Both the position numbers and the translations under genes were made by a program. A stretch of DNA of 64,000 nucleotides, from positions 1 to 64,000 of the forward strand of contig NZ_VCRA01000025.1 in assembly GCF_005938385.1 (NCBI RefSeq), read 5' to 3'. Positions 16,856-26,032 of the stretch are shown piece by piece. Under the pieces are notes generated by a model, which was not told the DNA's origin, did no database searches, and worked only from the letters and a program-made list of their open reading frames with translations. Position 1 is the first letter of the stretch. Each line of letters opens with the position of its first letter. Origin of the DNA: Paenibacillus mesophilus. GTDB lineage: Bacteria > Bacillota > Bacilli > Paenibacillales > NBRC-103111.

Positions 16856-18169
16856 ATGTTTGCAGCCAACAACAAAGCAACGAAATTCGCGGTCCCGCTC
16901 CTCTGCATGTCCGTGCTCGCCGCATGCGGCGGCCAAGACAAGGCCGGCAGCCCGCCGAGCGCCCAAAGCGCCGACAAGCCCGACATCGCCTCCCAGCCGG
17001 CCGAGCTTACGATCTATGACAGCTCCGGCAATAAGCTCGAATGGATTATGGACAACTATGGCAACAAGCTGAAAGAGAAATTTCCGAACTACAAAATTAC
17101 GATTGTCCCGCAGGAAAACGCCAAATCGCTGGAAAACTTGATTGCATCCGGCGGCAACGCCGACATCGTAACGAGCGCGACCGGCAGTATCGTGTTCGAT
17201 ATGCAGATGCAGAGCGATATCAGCGACCTGATTGCGAAATACAAGTACGATTTGTCCAAGCTCGAACCGACTAATGTGGAAATCCAGAAAAAGCTGGCGA
17301 ACGGCGGCCTGTATGCGCTGCCGGCCTGGACTACGACCGGAGTGCTGTTCTACAATAAGGATATATTCGACAAGTTCGGAGTGCCTTACCCGAAGGACGG
17401 CATGACGTGGGACGACATTTACGAGCTGGCGAAGAAAACGACCCGCATGGACAATAACGTCCAGTACAGAGGGATGTCGATGGCGTTCGAGCATATTATG
17501 ATGCTGAATCAGCTCGGAGCCGCGCATATCGATCTGAGCACGAACAAGTCGCTGTTCACGGCGGACAATTTCAAGAAAGCGTTCGAAAATCTGGTCCGGT
17601 TTTACCAAATACCAGGAAACGGAATGGCGGGGAACAAATTTTTCTTCGCCAATGAGCAGGATCCGTTCTACAAAAACAACACGATCGCGATGTTCATGAC
17701 TTTGCACGGCGGAGGCCGGACGTACAAAGATTCGGTGAATTGGGATACGGTTACATTGCCGGTATTTAAAGATAAACCGGAAATCGGCTCGCAGTCGTAC
17801 GCGAACTTCTTCTTCCTGTCCAAAACGAGCAAAAACCGCGATGCCGCGTTTCAAGTGCTGTCCTACTTGACCTCGACTGAATTTCAGCAATTCGTCGTCC
17901 GCAACGGCTACATCCCGATCTTGAAAGATCAATCGATAGCCCAGCAGATCGGCGCCGATATTCCGGAATACAAAGGCAAAAACATCAAGGCCGCCTTGCC
18001 GAAAACGTTCGCTCCGCCGACGATCAAGACCAAGCATCAATCCATCGCCAACGCCGAGACGAGCGCTGCGCTGAATGCCGTCGTTTCCGGAACGGACGTC
18101 AATACGGCGCTCCGCGAAGCGGGCGAACGCGTCGACAAAAAGATCGCGGAACAGTTGGGCAAGAAATAA
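16856..18169 (+). CDS. Sugar-binding lipoprotein (family 1 solute-binding protein)
   Basis: AGGAGG precedes the ATG. The 437-residue product has a lipoprotein signal with lipobox VLAAC (C24) and the two-lobed family 1 solute-binding fold (LYALPAWTTTGVLFYNKDIFDKFGV). Two signatures recur in the proteins at 43791 and 45109: GMTWDD...ELAKK about a third along, and DVNTALREA near the C terminus. It therefore belongs to a local paralogous family. Normal ABC operons would continue with two permease genes; here a second binding lipoprotein follows and no permease is present. Confidence 0.9.
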   Translation: MFAANNKATKFAVPLLCMSVLAACGGQDKAGSPPSAQSADKPDIASQPAELTIYDSSGNKLEWIMDNYGNKLKEKFPNYKITIVPQENAKSLENLIASGGNADIVTSATGSIVFDMQMQSDISDLIAKYKYDLSKLEPTNVEIQKKLANGGLYALPAWTTTGVLFYNKDIFDKFGVPYPKDGMTWDDIYELAKKTTRMDNNVQYRGMSMAFEHIMMLNQLGAAHIDLSTNKSLFTADNFKKAFENLVRFYQIPGNGMAGNKFFFANEQDPFYKNNTIAMFMTLHGGGRTYKDSVNWDTVTLPVFKDKPEIGSQSYANFFFLSKTSKNRDAAFQVLSYLTSTEFQQFVVRNGYIPILKDQSIAQQIGADIPEYKGKNIKAALPKTFAPPTIKTKHQSIANAETSAALNAVVSGTDVNTALREAGERVDKKIAEQLGKK

Positions 18170-18183
18170 TCGGAACACCGTCA

Positions 18184-18213
18184 GGAATCCGCCCGTTCAC
18201 GAGGGCGGATTCC
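18184..18213 (+). terminator. Intercistronic hairpin between two binding-protein genes
   Basis: GGAATCCGCCC pairs perfectly with GGGCGGATTCC over 11 bp across an 8-nt loop. Only a weak T tract (CCCTTTG) follows. It may lower read-through or protect the 3' end of the upstream messenger. Confidence 0.6.
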
Positions 18214-18252
18214 CTTTGCACATTCGTTCGAAGGGGAGGGACGATCTCTGCC

Positions 18253-19806
18253 ATGCCAACATTCAAACCGGTGAAGAAAGCACCGCTTGTCCTGCTGACG
18301 TTCGCCGTGCTAACAGGCTGCATCAAGCTCCCCGACGCCCGTGCGCCGGCATCGCCCCAGTCGCCGTCGGGTTCGGACGAGAGGACGGCGATCGGCATCA
18401 CGACCGTTCTATACGGCGATGCCCCCGATTTTTCCAGCCCGTATTATCGTGAATTGCAGCATAGAATGGGCGTCAGCCTGGCAATCCGGGCGATTCCGTA
18501 CAACAGCTACCACGATCAGTTCCGTCTGGATGTGACTTCCCAGAAGCTGACCGATGTCGTGTTGAATTTGGACCCGTATTCGTCGATCAGCCTCGGCGCA
18601 ATCCGACAAGGAGCTTTTCACGACCTTACACCGTTTCTCGGCGATGCCCGCAAATATCCGAACCTGGCACGCATTCCGAAGACGGTATGGAACAACACGA
18701 AGATCGGAGGCAAGCTGTACGGCATTCCCCGTCCGACGGGGTTGACCGATCTCGCCCTTCACATTCGCAAGGACTGGCTGGACAAGCTGGGCCTCCCCGT
18801 CCCGGCCACTTTGGACGAATATACGGCGGCATTGCGGGCATTCGCCCGCCTTGATCCGGACGGCAACCGCAAACGCGATACGTACGGACTGGCCGTATAT
18901 GGACCTACCCTGAACGCGGCGGCCGGCCCGCTCGGTTCCGCTTTCGGTGCCAATACGCCGACGTTCGAAGGCGATCATCTGCTGATTCCGTTCATGACCT
19001 CGGGCTACCGCGATATGGTGGCCTGGTTCCGCGACTTGTACGCGGAAGGCGTCATTCCGCCGATGTACATGCTGCAGCTGTACGGCCAGGAGAGGGATTT
19101 GGCGAAGAACGGCAAAGCCGGCTCGCTCGGCAACCCGTTGAACGGCTTATGGGAAATCCAGATGACGGCGCAAAGCCAAGATCCGCAAGCGGAATGGATC
19201 ACCTTGCCGCCGCTGCGGGGACCTGGCGGCTACAGCAGCTTTCAGCCTCCGGGTTATATCGGCGTCCTGATGATAGCGTCGCACGTTCCGAAGGAAAAGG
19301 TGGAAAGGATCATTTCTTTTCTCGATCAGACGGCTACGCAATCGTTCAAAGATTTTGAGCGATACGGGCTGGAGGGCCGGCATCATGTAGCCGACAACGG
19401 GACGATTCAAATCCATGAGACGCTCCGGAAGCAGGAAATCGGAGATATTACGATAGGGGTCGGCTATTACGAGCCTCACGCCAAAGCGGTTACGCCGAAA
19501 GCTCCGAGCGCGTTCAACGAGCGTCAAATCCGCTTGTCGGAGCAGTACGCCGAAGTCGGGGTGCCGACTCCGCTGCAAAGTCTTGTGTCCGACACGTATA
19601 CGAGCCGCTCCGCCGATTTGTTCAAGGACAAAAATATGCTGCTGACGAAAGTAATTACCGGGGAAAGCCCGCTGCAGGAATGGGATGATTATGTGTCCCG
19701 TATAAAGGCCGATCCCGATGTGCGCAAAATGATGCGCGAATATGCGGAGCAGTTCCGGATGCACCATGCCGAGACGGTGCTTTGGGGCCAAACTACTTCG
19801 CGTTAA
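18253..19806 (+). CDS. LipO-type sugar-binding lipoprotein
   Basis: This 517-residue lipoprotein has lipobox AVLTGC (C23). It resembles the larger Paenibacillaceae binding proteins of LplA/LipO type: mature N-terminal lobe, a Ca-site-like ARLDPDGNRKRDTYGLAVYG segment near 200, and a C-terminal DDYVSRIKADPDVRKMM-like tail seen in this class. It follows the family 1 lipoprotein by 83 nt with an intercistronic hairpin. No permease gene follows; the convergent tagO/wecA-like gene is next. Ligand unknown, probably an oligosaccharide. Confidence 0.87.
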   Translation: MPTFKPVKKAPLVLLTFAVLTGCIKLPDARAPASPQSPSGSDERTAIGITTVLYGDAPDFSSPYYRELQHRMGVSLAIRAIPYNSYHDQFRLDVTSQKLTDVVLNLDPYSSISLGAIRQGAFHDLTPFLGDARKYPNLARIPKTVWNNTKIGGKLYGIPRPTGLTDLALHIRKDWLDKLGLPVPATLDEYTAALRAFARLDPDGNRKRDTYGLAVYGPTLNAAAGPLGSAFGANTPTFEGDHLLIPFMTSGYRDMVAWFRDLYAEGVIPPMYMLQLYGQERDLAKNGKAGSLGNPLNGLWEIQMTAQSQDPQAEWITLPPLRGPGGYSSFQPPGYIGVLMIASHVPKEKVERIISFLDQTATQSFKDFERYGLEGRHHVADNGTIQIHETLRKQEIGDITIGVGYYEPHAKAVTPKAPSAFNERQIRLSEQYAEVGVPTPLQSLVSDTYTSRSADLFKDKNMLLTKVITGESPLQEWDDYVSRIKADPDVRKMMREYAEQFRMHHAETVLWGQTTSR

Positions 19807-19836
19807 GGGGGCGCGGCAGCGGTGGATCAACGAAAT

Positions 19837-20095
19837 CGGGCCTCCCTTATCCGGGGGCCCGACAACTTGATGAGAAAGTCAAAAAGAGAGATTTGGAATA
19901 CAAAAAGAGATGGGGGAGATGTGCGTAAAGCGAAGCGGCTGACTTTAAAATCGTGTTGTATCCGCTTAAATTCCAAAAAAACAACACGATTTTAACGGAA
20001 GTGGAGCGCATTCCCCCACCTCTTGCCTCCAGCGCTTCCTCTCTTTGCAGACTTTTTCACCTGCCTTTCGGGCCTCCCTTATCCGGGAGGCCCGA
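19837..20095. repeat. About 260-bp imperfect palindrome with hairpin ends
   Basis: Each end carries a copy of the self-complementary CGGGCCTCCC-TTAT-CCGGGAGGCCCG hairpin (19837-19862, slightly altered, and 20068-20095). The centre has perfect 15-bp arms at 19945-19959 and 19981-19995. Between them, purine-rich text on the left (AAAAAGAGA, GATGGGGGAGATG) is matched by its complement on the right. The whole stretch therefore folds back on itself. The end hairpins may serve as terminators for the converging genes. Confidence 0.65.
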
Positions 20096-20106
20096 TTTTG
20101 CGTTTC

Positions 20107-21102
20107 CTACACGTTCAACAGCAGCAAAATGATCGACATCATGCTGAGACATACATTGACGAGCCACAGAAAAGCGACGACCTGCTTCGGCTTCATGCCG
20201 GTCGACAGCAGCCTGTAATGCGCCTGGCTCGCATCGGCCTGATAAATCGGCTTGCCCTGACGCAGCCTGCGGAATACGACGAACAGGTTGTCGAAGATCG
20301 GCACGCCGAGCGCCAAAATCGGGATGAAGAGCGACAGCAGCGTCGCCTGCTTGAACGCGCCGTCGAGCGCGATGACGCCGAGCAGGAAGCCGAAAAACGT
20401 CGCCCCCGCATCGCCCATGAACACTTTGGCCGGAGCTTTGTTGTAGCGGAGATAGGCGATCGCGATCGCCACTACGATGATCGCCATCATCGCCGAGCTT
20501 GATTGGCCCTTGGCCAAGGCGACGATAAACAGCGTGCCCGCGGAAATCGCGGACAAGCCTCCGGCCAAGCCGTCCATGCCGTCGGAGAAATTGATGACGG
20601 TCGTCACGCCGAAAATCCACGTGACCGTCAGAACGAGCTGCAGCCATTCCGGGAGCAGCACCTCTTGGCCCGTGAACGGATTGGAGAAGCCGTAGAACAC
20701 GATGCCGGACTTGTACACCAAGTACGCGGCCGCTACCTGCACGAGAAATTTCGGCATTGCCGGAAATTCTTTGCGGTGCGTCTTGTACCAGTCGTCGATC
20801 GTGCCGATGACGAGCACCATGAACGATCCGGCCAAGATGGCGACGGTCTGGCTCGTCTCCTTATGAGCGAACAGCAGAAACGTGAAGACGAAGCCGATGA
20901 AAATCGCGATGCCGGCCGTCAGCGGGATCGGCTCCCGATGAATTTTGCGCTCGCTGTCTTCGCGGGGCTTGTCCACGAAATCGATGCGGAAGGCTAGCTT
21001 GCGAAGCGGCGGAATGAGTACGTAAACGATTGCAAAAGCAACGATGAATGACAGCAAATAAAAGATAACAATCCCTCCGACATGGCTGGAATTTGGGTTC
21101 AT
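20107..21102 (-). CDS. Undecaprenyl-phosphate N-acetylhexosamine 1-phosphate transferase (TagO/WecA/MraY family)
   Basis: The 331-residue product is a polytopic membrane protein with about ten hydrophobic segments. Visible family motifs are the aspartate pair GTIDDWY (about 100), NFSDGMDGLAGG (about 170-181), VFMGDAGATFFGF, and the cytoplasmic HYRLLSTG loop. These fit the GlcNAc-1-phosphate transferases that start wall teichoic acid or exopolysaccharide on undecaprenyl phosphate. It is not next to other wall genes; the neighbours are convergent binding-protein genes and a divergent AraC regulator. TagO and WecA cannot be told apart from context. Confidence 0.92.
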   Translation of the reverse strand: MNPNSSHVGGIVIFYLLSFIVAFAIVYVLIPPLRKLAFRIDFVDKPREDSERKIHREPIPLTAGIAIFIGFVFTFLLFAHKETSQTVAILAGSFMVLVIGTIDDWYKTHRKEFPAMPKFLVQVAAAYLVYKSGIVFYGFSNPFTGQEVLLPEWLQLVLTVTWIFGVTTVINFSDGMDGLAGGLSAISAGTLFIVALAKGQSSSAMMAIIVVAIAIAYLRYNKAPAKVFMGDAGATFFGFLLGVIALDGAFKQATLLSLFIPILALGVPIFDNLFVVFRRLRQGKPIYQADASQAHYRLLSTGMKPKQVVAFLWLVNVCLSMMSIILLLLNV

Positions 21103-21178
21103 AGGTTTTGACGGTGTAGGGTGGAGTTCGGTTCAATTCGTCCCGCATAAAATTCATATCATTTTCGCCCTGTCGGGA

Positions 21179-21194
21179 ACACTTGTATGTTATA
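21179..21194 (+). promoter_or_regulatory. Extended -10 promoter of the AraC regulator at 21253
   Basis: TGTTATAAT gives an extended -10 element with perfect TATAAT at about 21189-21194. No good -35 box lies upstream, as is usual for this promoter type. Confidence 0.5.
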
Positions 21195-21252
21195 ATCACA
21201 CCGTTGAATACTTGTGACGCGATATCGTTATCGGAGCAAGGAGGAATAACCA

Positions 21253-22152
21253 ATGGCGCTCTTCCCGCAGTATCAGGACGCCAAAACCGACGACCGGTTC
21301 CTGGTCGGCCAGCAAAAAGGTCTGCTTCCCTTCTACATTTCGTACAACGAACCCGGGGCGCATTACCCGATGCACTTCCACGATTTCGCCGAGCTTTCCT
21401 TCGTCATGGAAGGAACCGGAACCGAGTCGATCAACGGGCTCACCCACGAAATGCGGCGCGGCACGATGTCTTTGCTGCTTCCCCATCACATTCACGAGCT
21501 TACGAGCAGCAGCGCAAGTCCGATCAAGCTGTACAGCTGCATGTTCGACCTCAATATCTTGTTCGGCAATCCGTACGAAGACTATATGAACCGGTGGATT
21601 CACAAAATCGGCTCGGAGCTGCCTTCGTTCCACCATTTCGAAGGCGAGCGTTTGAACGCGGTTACAAGCCTGATAGGCCAAATCGTCAAGGAATACAAAA
21701 CGTCGCACATGGGAAGGGACGCCGTGCTGCGCGGCAAGCTGATCGAGATCGTAACCTTGCTGCTCAGAGCTATGGTCGAAGGCGGCGAGCCCGCAACCGT
21801 TCGACAAAATCATCCGAATTTGCGCGTATGGAACATACTGCGGTATATTCATTTGCATTATAACGAGCCGATTACGCTGAACTCCGTTTCGTCGCATTTC
21901 AGCATGCATGCGTCCTATATCAGCCGGATGTTCAAGGAGCATACCGGCAAGACCGTGGGCGATTATATGCATGAATTGCGCATTTCCCGCGCCACTACTT
22001 TGCTAAGGTCAAGCGAGATGTCCATCTCCGATATTTGTTTGGAGGTCGGCTACGACAATTACCGTACGTTTGCGCGGGTATTCCGCGAACATTACAGCAT
22101 GTCCCCGTCCGATTATCGGATGTCGCATAACCGGCCGGTCATCTCGCCATGA
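21253..22152 (+). CDS. AraC-family transcriptional regulator with cupin sensor domain
   Basis: This soluble 299-residue protein has an N-terminal cupin (about 20-110, with HYPMHFHDFAELSFVMEGTG and the second motif around LLLPHHIHEL) that probably binds a sugar. A C-terminal AraC double helix-turn-helix (about 190-290) holds NSVSSHFSMHASYISRMFKEHTG and the second helix in EVGYDNYRTFARVFREHYSMSPSDYR. CAAGGAGGAAT precedes the ATG. It is divergent from the tagO/wecA-like gene and convergent with serC, so it has no obvious adjacent sugar genes. Confidence 0.92.
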   Translation: MALFPQYQDAKTDDRFLVGQQKGLLPFYISYNEPGAHYPMHFHDFAELSFVMEGTGTESINGLTHEMRRGTMSLLLPHHIHELTSSSASPIKLYSCMFDLNILFGNPYEDYMNRWIHKIGSELPSFHHFEGERLNAVTSLIGQIVKEYKTSHMGRDAVLRGKLIEIVTLLLRAMVEGGEPATVRQNHPNLRVWNILRYIHLHYNEPITLNSVSSHFSMHASYISRMFKEHTGKTVGDYMHELRISRATTLLRSSEMSISDICLEVGYDNYRTFARVFREHYSMSPSDYRMSHNRPVISP

Positions 22153-22167
22153 CCTCTCCCGATACAC

Positions 22168-22210
22168 AAAAAGGACTGGAAGCGCCTGTATAGGCACCCC
22201 GGTCCTTTTT
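22168..22210. terminator. Bidirectional terminator between the AraC regulator and serC
   Basis: AAAAAGGAC pairs with GTCCTTTTT and an inner GCGCC/GGCAC-type hairpin extends it. The A run and T run allow it to work on both strands for the two converging genes. Confidence 0.8.
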
Positions 22211-22216
22211 GCCGTA

Positions 22217-23305
22217 TTATCCGTTGCGCTGCCGGAAATCGTTCATGAAATCGGCCAACGCCTTGCAGCTTTCGTATGGAACCGCATTATAGGTGGACGC
22301 CCGCATATGACCGACGTCGCGGTGACCTTTCAATCCGATGAAGCCCTGCTTCTCGGATTCTTGAATGAACTTCTTCTCCAGCTCTTCGTTGCCGATTGCG
22401 AACGTAATGTTCATCAGAGAACGGCTGTCCGCCTCGACAAGCCCTTGATAGAAACCGCCGCTGCCGTCAATTGCGTCGTAGATCAGCTTCGTCTTGTCCC
22501 GGTTGAACCGCTCCATCGCCTCGAGTCCGCCGAATCCTTTAATCCACTTCAAGACGAGGTTCATGATGTAAACGGAATAAACCGGAGGCGTATTGTACAG
22601 CGACTTTGTCTTCGAATGCGTCACGTAACGAAGCATCGTAGGCAGGTGCTTCGCTTCGTTCTGCAGCAAGTCGTCGCGGACGATGGCGACCGTGACGCCG
22701 GACGGCCCCAAATTTTTCTGGGCGCCCGCGTAGATGAGCGCGAACTTGGACACGTCCGTCGGACGGCACATAATGTCGCTCGACAAGTCTCCGATCAGCG
22801 GAATCGCACCCGTATCCGGGTAAGCGGCATACTGGGAGCCGGCAATCGTCTCGTTGGACGTGACATGAATGTAAGCCGCGTCCGGACGCACCTCGACCTC
22901 GTTCGGGGCCGGAATGCGCCGGAACCCGCTCGCTTGACCACTCGCGGCGACATACGTTTCCCCGATGCCCTGCGCTTCCTTGATCGCTTTATCCGCCCAG
23001 CTTCCGGTCAGGACGTATCCCGCCGTCTGCCCCTGCTTCAGCAAATTCATCGGAATCATCGCGAACTGCGTGCTGGCGCCGCCTTGCAGAAACAGCACCT
23101 GATACCCGGCCGGCACGCCGAGCAGCTCCTTGACGAGCGATTGCGCTTCGTCGTTCACCTGCTCGTACTCTTTGCTCCGATGGGAAATTTCCATGATCGA
23201 CATGCCGATTCCGTGAAAATCGACGAACTCTTCCTGCGCCTGCTGAAGCACCTCAAGCGGCAGCGCGGCCGGTCCGGCGTTAAAGTTGTAAGCCCGTTTC
23301 GTCAC
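22217..23305 (-). CDS. serC: Phosphoserine aminotransferase
   Basis: The 362-residue product begins NFNAGPAALPLEVL and has the SerC layout: the PLP lysine lies in ALIYAGAQKNLGPSGV (about 195), the FLQGGASTQFAMIPMN phosphate loop is near 70-85, and the C-terminal GLKGHRDVGHMRASTYNA motif is complete. It converts 3-phosphohydroxypyruvate to phosphoserine with glutamate. The start is GTG with AAGGTG upstream. Transcription comes from a 17-nt-spaced promoter with a palindrome just upstream of the -35 box. Confidence 0.97.
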   Translation of the reverse strand: MTKRAYNFNAGPAALPLEVLQQAQEEFVDFHGIGMSIMEISHRSKEYEQVNDEAQSLVKELLGVPAGYQVLFLQGGASTQFAMIPMNLLKQGQTAGYVLTGSWADKAIKEAQGIGETYVAASGQASGFRRIPAPNEVEVRPDAAYIHVTSNETIAGSQYAAYPDTGAIPLIGDLSSDIMCRPTDVSKFALIYAGAQKNLGPSGVTVAIVRDDLLQNEAKHLPTMLRYVTHSKTKSLYNTPPVYSVYIMNLVLKWIKGFGGLEAMERFNRDKTKLIYDAIDGSGGFYQGLVEADSRSLMNITFAIGNEELEKKFIQESEKQGFIGLKGHRDVGHMRASTYNAVPYESCKALADFMNDFRQRNG

Positions 23306-23341
23306 TGGTTACCACACCTTCTCCGTTTGTTTAATATCGAT

Positions 23342-23391
23342 ATGATAGCAGTATTCCGCAAGTCGTTCAATACAACCGGACAATTTGTCCG
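23342..23391 (-). promoter_or_regulatory. serC promoter with upstream palindrome
   Basis: On the minus strand TTGAAC and TATCAT are separated by 17 nt. Directly upstream, at 23377-23391, is a perfect odd palindrome CGGACAA-T-TTGTCCG, followed by another TTGTCC half site. It is a candidate operator for serC or for the divergent thpR; the regulator is unknown. Confidence 0.6.
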
Positions 23392-23471
23392 AAAGTTGTC
23401 CAAAATTAATCACCGATTTGGAGTTTTCATACAAAAACGGTAATATAGTGCTCGAAAGGAGATGATGTCTT

Positions 23472-24068
23472 ATGACACAGCCGACTACGTCCGAGCAGCC
23501 TAGACTGTTCGTCGCGGTGCCAATTCCCGCCGAGCTGAAAGCGAAGGCCGGGGCGACCGTGAACGGCCTGAAACGGCAGCTACCGTTCAAAAAGTGGGTC
23601 CACCCCGACGATCTGCACATTACGCTGAAATTCATCGGAGAAGTCGCTCCGTCCGCGGTTCCCGCCATCGAAACGGCGCTTGCGCGCATCGCCGCCCGGA
23701 GCAATCCGTTCGCGCTGCAGCTGTCCGGCGCAGGCACGTTCGGCGCACCGCAAGCTCCCCGCGTCCTATGGGCCGGTCTCGGAGGCAAGCTGCAGCCGCT
23801 GAAATCGCTTCAAGCCGATGTCGAGAGCGAGCTGGCCGGGCTCGGATACGAGCCCGAGAACCGGCCGTACTCTCCTCATATCACTTTGGCCCGCCAATAT
23901 TCGGGAACCGAACCGGCACGCAAAGACGCGCTGGCCGGCTTATTTCGTCCCGAAGAAGATACCCCGCTCGAATGGACGGCCGACCGCCTTGTGCTGTACC
24001 GCAGCCATTTCGGACGGACGCCGATGTACGAACCGATCCGCACCATCGTATTCCATGCGGGGGGATGA
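23472..24068 (+). CDS. thpR: RNA 2',3'-cyclic phosphodiesterase (ThpR/LigT)
   Basis: This 198-residue 2H phosphoesterase has both catalytic HxTx motifs: HITLKFIGE (about 53-61) and HITLAR (about 137-142), with RLFVAVPIP at the N terminus. The family hydrolyses 2',3'-cyclic phosphate ends of RNA or ligates tRNA halves in vitro. AAAGGAG precedes the ATG. It is divergent from serC and convergent with trpS, with a GGGGG/CCCCC hairpin in the 17-nt gap to trpS. Confidence 0.92.
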   Translation: MTQPTTSEQPRLFVAVPIPAELKAKAGATVNGLKRQLPFKKWVHPDDLHITLKFIGEVAPSAVPAIETALARIAARSNPFALQLSGAGTFGAPQAPRVLWAGLGGKLQPLKSLQADVESELAGLGYEPENRPYSPHITLARQYSGTEPARKDALAGLFRPEEDTPLEWTADRLVLYRSHFGRTPMYEPIRTIVFHAGG

Positions 24069-24085
24069 GAGCCCCCCGCAAACCG

Positions 24086-25111
24086 CTACAGCATTTGCAG
24101 TCCCATCGCCCGGCGCACCTCGGCGATAACCTGCTGCGCGGACGCCTTCGCCTTATCCCGACCGATCCGCAGCATGTCGACCGTATCCGCCTCGCTCAGT
24201 CGTTCGCGTCGCCGCCGGAAAGGCTCCACGATGTCGCTCATGCTCCCCGCGAGTTTCCGCTTGCATTCGACGCAGCCGATTCGGGCTCCGCGGCACTGAT
24301 CGGCGATGTCCCGCCGCTCCGCTTCTCCGGTGAAAAACGTGTGCAGATGGTACACGTTGCAGCCTTCCGCCGTCGGATGCCCGGGCTGGTCGCGGTATAC
24401 CCGCAAAGGGTCGGACACCGCCTTCCGTATTTTCTCCTCCACCGCCCGCTCGTCGTCCTTCAGGCTAATATAAGCGGCCGCCCCGTCCGACTTGCTCATC
24501 TTCCCCGCTCCCGACAAGGAAGGAATCCTGGCCGCATTGTCGATCAGCGGCTGCGGCTCGGGAAAAACTTCGCCGTACAGCTGATTGAACCGCCTCGCGA
24601 TCGTTCGCGCGATTTCCAAATGAACGAGCTGGTCTTCGCCGACCACGACCGTCTGGGCCTTGAACAGCAAAATATCCGCCGCCATCAATACCGGATAGCC
24701 GACCAGCCCGTAGTTGACGTTGTCCGGATGACGCTTCGCCTTTTCCTTGAACGTCGGCACCCGCATCAGCTCCCCGAGCGGCATGACCATGCTCAAATAA
24801 GTGTGTAGCTCGCATATTTCGGCGGCAACCGACGATTGCACATACAGCGTGCACCGCTCGGGATCGAGCCCTCCGGCCAAATAGTTGCGCGCCGTAGCGA
24901 TCACATAGCCCCGCAAATCGTCCGGCTTCGGATGCGTCGTAAGCGAATGAATGTCCGCGATAAAGTAGCGGGCGTCGTAACGCTCTTGCAGATCGACGAG
25001 CCCCTTCAACGCTCCATAGTAATTGCCGACGTGCAGCTCTCCCGTCGGACGGATGCCCGATATTAATCCGGGACGGTGATCGCGCTTCGCTTCTTCATGT
25101 AACCTAGTCAT
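24086..25111 (-). CDS. trpS: Tryptophanyl-tRNA synthetase
   Basis: The ATG at 25111 follows GGAGGG and gives 341 residues. Class I signatures are clear: HIGH as HVGNYYG (about 29) after SGIRPTGELH, the tryptophan-site DIHSLT, ADILLF, GEDQLVHLE, and the KMSKS loop as GKMSKSD (about 205). The C terminus keeps the anticodon-recognition helices. One CxxC-type pair occurs in RGARIGCVECKRKL. A complete tryptophan T-box leader lies upstream, so expression rises when uncharged tRNA-Trp accumulates. Confidence 0.97.
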   Translation of the reverse strand: MTRLHEEAKRDHRPGLISGIRPTGELHVGNYYGALKGLVDLQERYDARYFIADIHSLTTHPKPDDLRGYVIATARNYLAGGLDPERCTLYVQSSVAAEICELHTYLSMVMPLGELMRVPTFKEKAKRHPDNVNYGLVGYPVLMAADILLFKAQTVVVGEDQLVHLEIARTIARRFNQLYGEVFPEPQPLIDNAARIPSLSGAGKMSKSDGAAAYISLKDDERAVEEKIRKAVSDPLRVYRDQPGHPTAEGCNVYHLHTFFTGEAERRDIADQCRGARIGCVECKRKLAGSMSDIVEPFRRRRERLSEADTVDMLRIGRDKAKASAQQVIAEVRRAMGLQML

Positions 25112-25244
25112 GGAAATCCCTCCAATTGAATATGCCTCTTCCGCATTTGCGGCTTTTGTACATTGCTGTTGGACTTGCATACGTATTCCGCCACCAACCA
25201 TCGCTCATAGCGACCACCTCCCTTAGTCCCCTATTTCCCGCGAA

Positions 25245-25605
25245 GAAAACAAAAAGAGCCTCCCGTCCCTGTACAAAAGGACGGAAAGCCCGCGGTGCCA
25301 CCTTCAATTAGTTTGCCCTGCGGCAAACTCGCTTTTGCGATACGGAGCAGCGTCACCATGCTTTAGCGCCGAAGCGGCGCACCGATGCGTTGTCGATACC
25401 GTGCCTGCGGATATCGGGCAGGCGTTCCCGCCAGAGCCTACCTGTCCCGTACGGCATAAGCTGCCGTATAGCGGAACGTTTCGGTCCGGTTGCTCGGAAG
25501 TCCATTCGGCATGCCGTCCGCACCGGTTCGCACCATCCACCGGCTCTCTGACGCTTCCAGCATGCGTACTCCTCTTCTTCATCGCACATCGAATATGGAA
25601 TAATG
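25245..25605 (-). ncRNA. Tryptophan T-box leader of trpS
   Basis: On the minus strand the transcript shows a stem I region with the AGAG-type element and GGTGCGAACCGG loop, then GAATGGACTTCCGAG with the Trp specifier TGG, and the conserved T-box GGTGGCACCGCGG (25290-25302). A terminator follows (GTCC/GGAC-based stem with TCTTTTTG, about 25247-25290). The T-box can pair with the 3' end of uncharged tRNA-Trp and form the antiterminator instead of the terminator. Confidence 0.92.
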
Positions 25606-25611
25606 GAAATC

Positions 25612-25641
25612 ATTATACAGTAAGGCTGCATATTCCGGCAA
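25612..25641 (-). promoter_or_regulatory. Promoter of the trpS T-box leader
   Basis: On the minus strand TTGCCG and TATAAT are separated by 18 nt, directly upstream of the T-box leader. Confidence 0.6.
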
Positions 25642-26032
25642 GGATTGCTTTGGACTCATTTTCCGGAACGGCGGCGCAACCGCTTTCGACCGCCCTTAGC
25701 GTTCGGATTTTAGATCTATTGGCAAAGATAAGGTACATTTGTACTTTATTTTCTCTCATGTCCATACTTGGCCGGCATGCGTAGTAGAGCAAATCGCATT
25801 AGCCTTTAAAAGGGAGAGAGAGAGAAATCGACGCAGGCGTCGCAGAATTAATGTTGCCCTTGAGGCTCCCTTTCCCGGAATCATGTCGAACGGTGGCGCA
25901 ATCGCTTTCGATTCCCCGCCTTTTTTTTCCAAATTGCGACTTTAACCAAAACTTTTCAACGATAGTTGACGTCTAATCAATGTTCGGACACAATAGTACT
26001 ATTGAATTTGGAAACGGGTGAAACCAAACTAC
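25642..26032. other. Intergenic region with a 24-bp direct repeat and a promoter
   Basis: Nearly identical 24-mers (GAACGGCGGCGCAACCGC... and its copy) lie at 25666-25689 and 25888-25911, differing by two C/T changes. Downstream, TTGACG (25966-25971) and CACAAT (25989-25994) with a 17-nt spacer form a plausible promoter for the SGNH/MBOAT pair. A purine tract (GGGAGAGAGAGAG) lies between the repeats. No coding frame is convincing. Confidence 0.5.

Noticed and set aside
16835..18178. 447-codon frame antisense to the first sugar-binding lipoprotein
   Set aside because: Same length as the sense gene and low-complexity composition; the sense strand encodes a clear lipoprotein with lipobox.
14980..19806. 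Complete ABC sugar importer operon
   Set aside because: Two binding proteins are present but no permease or ATPase gene lies in the region.
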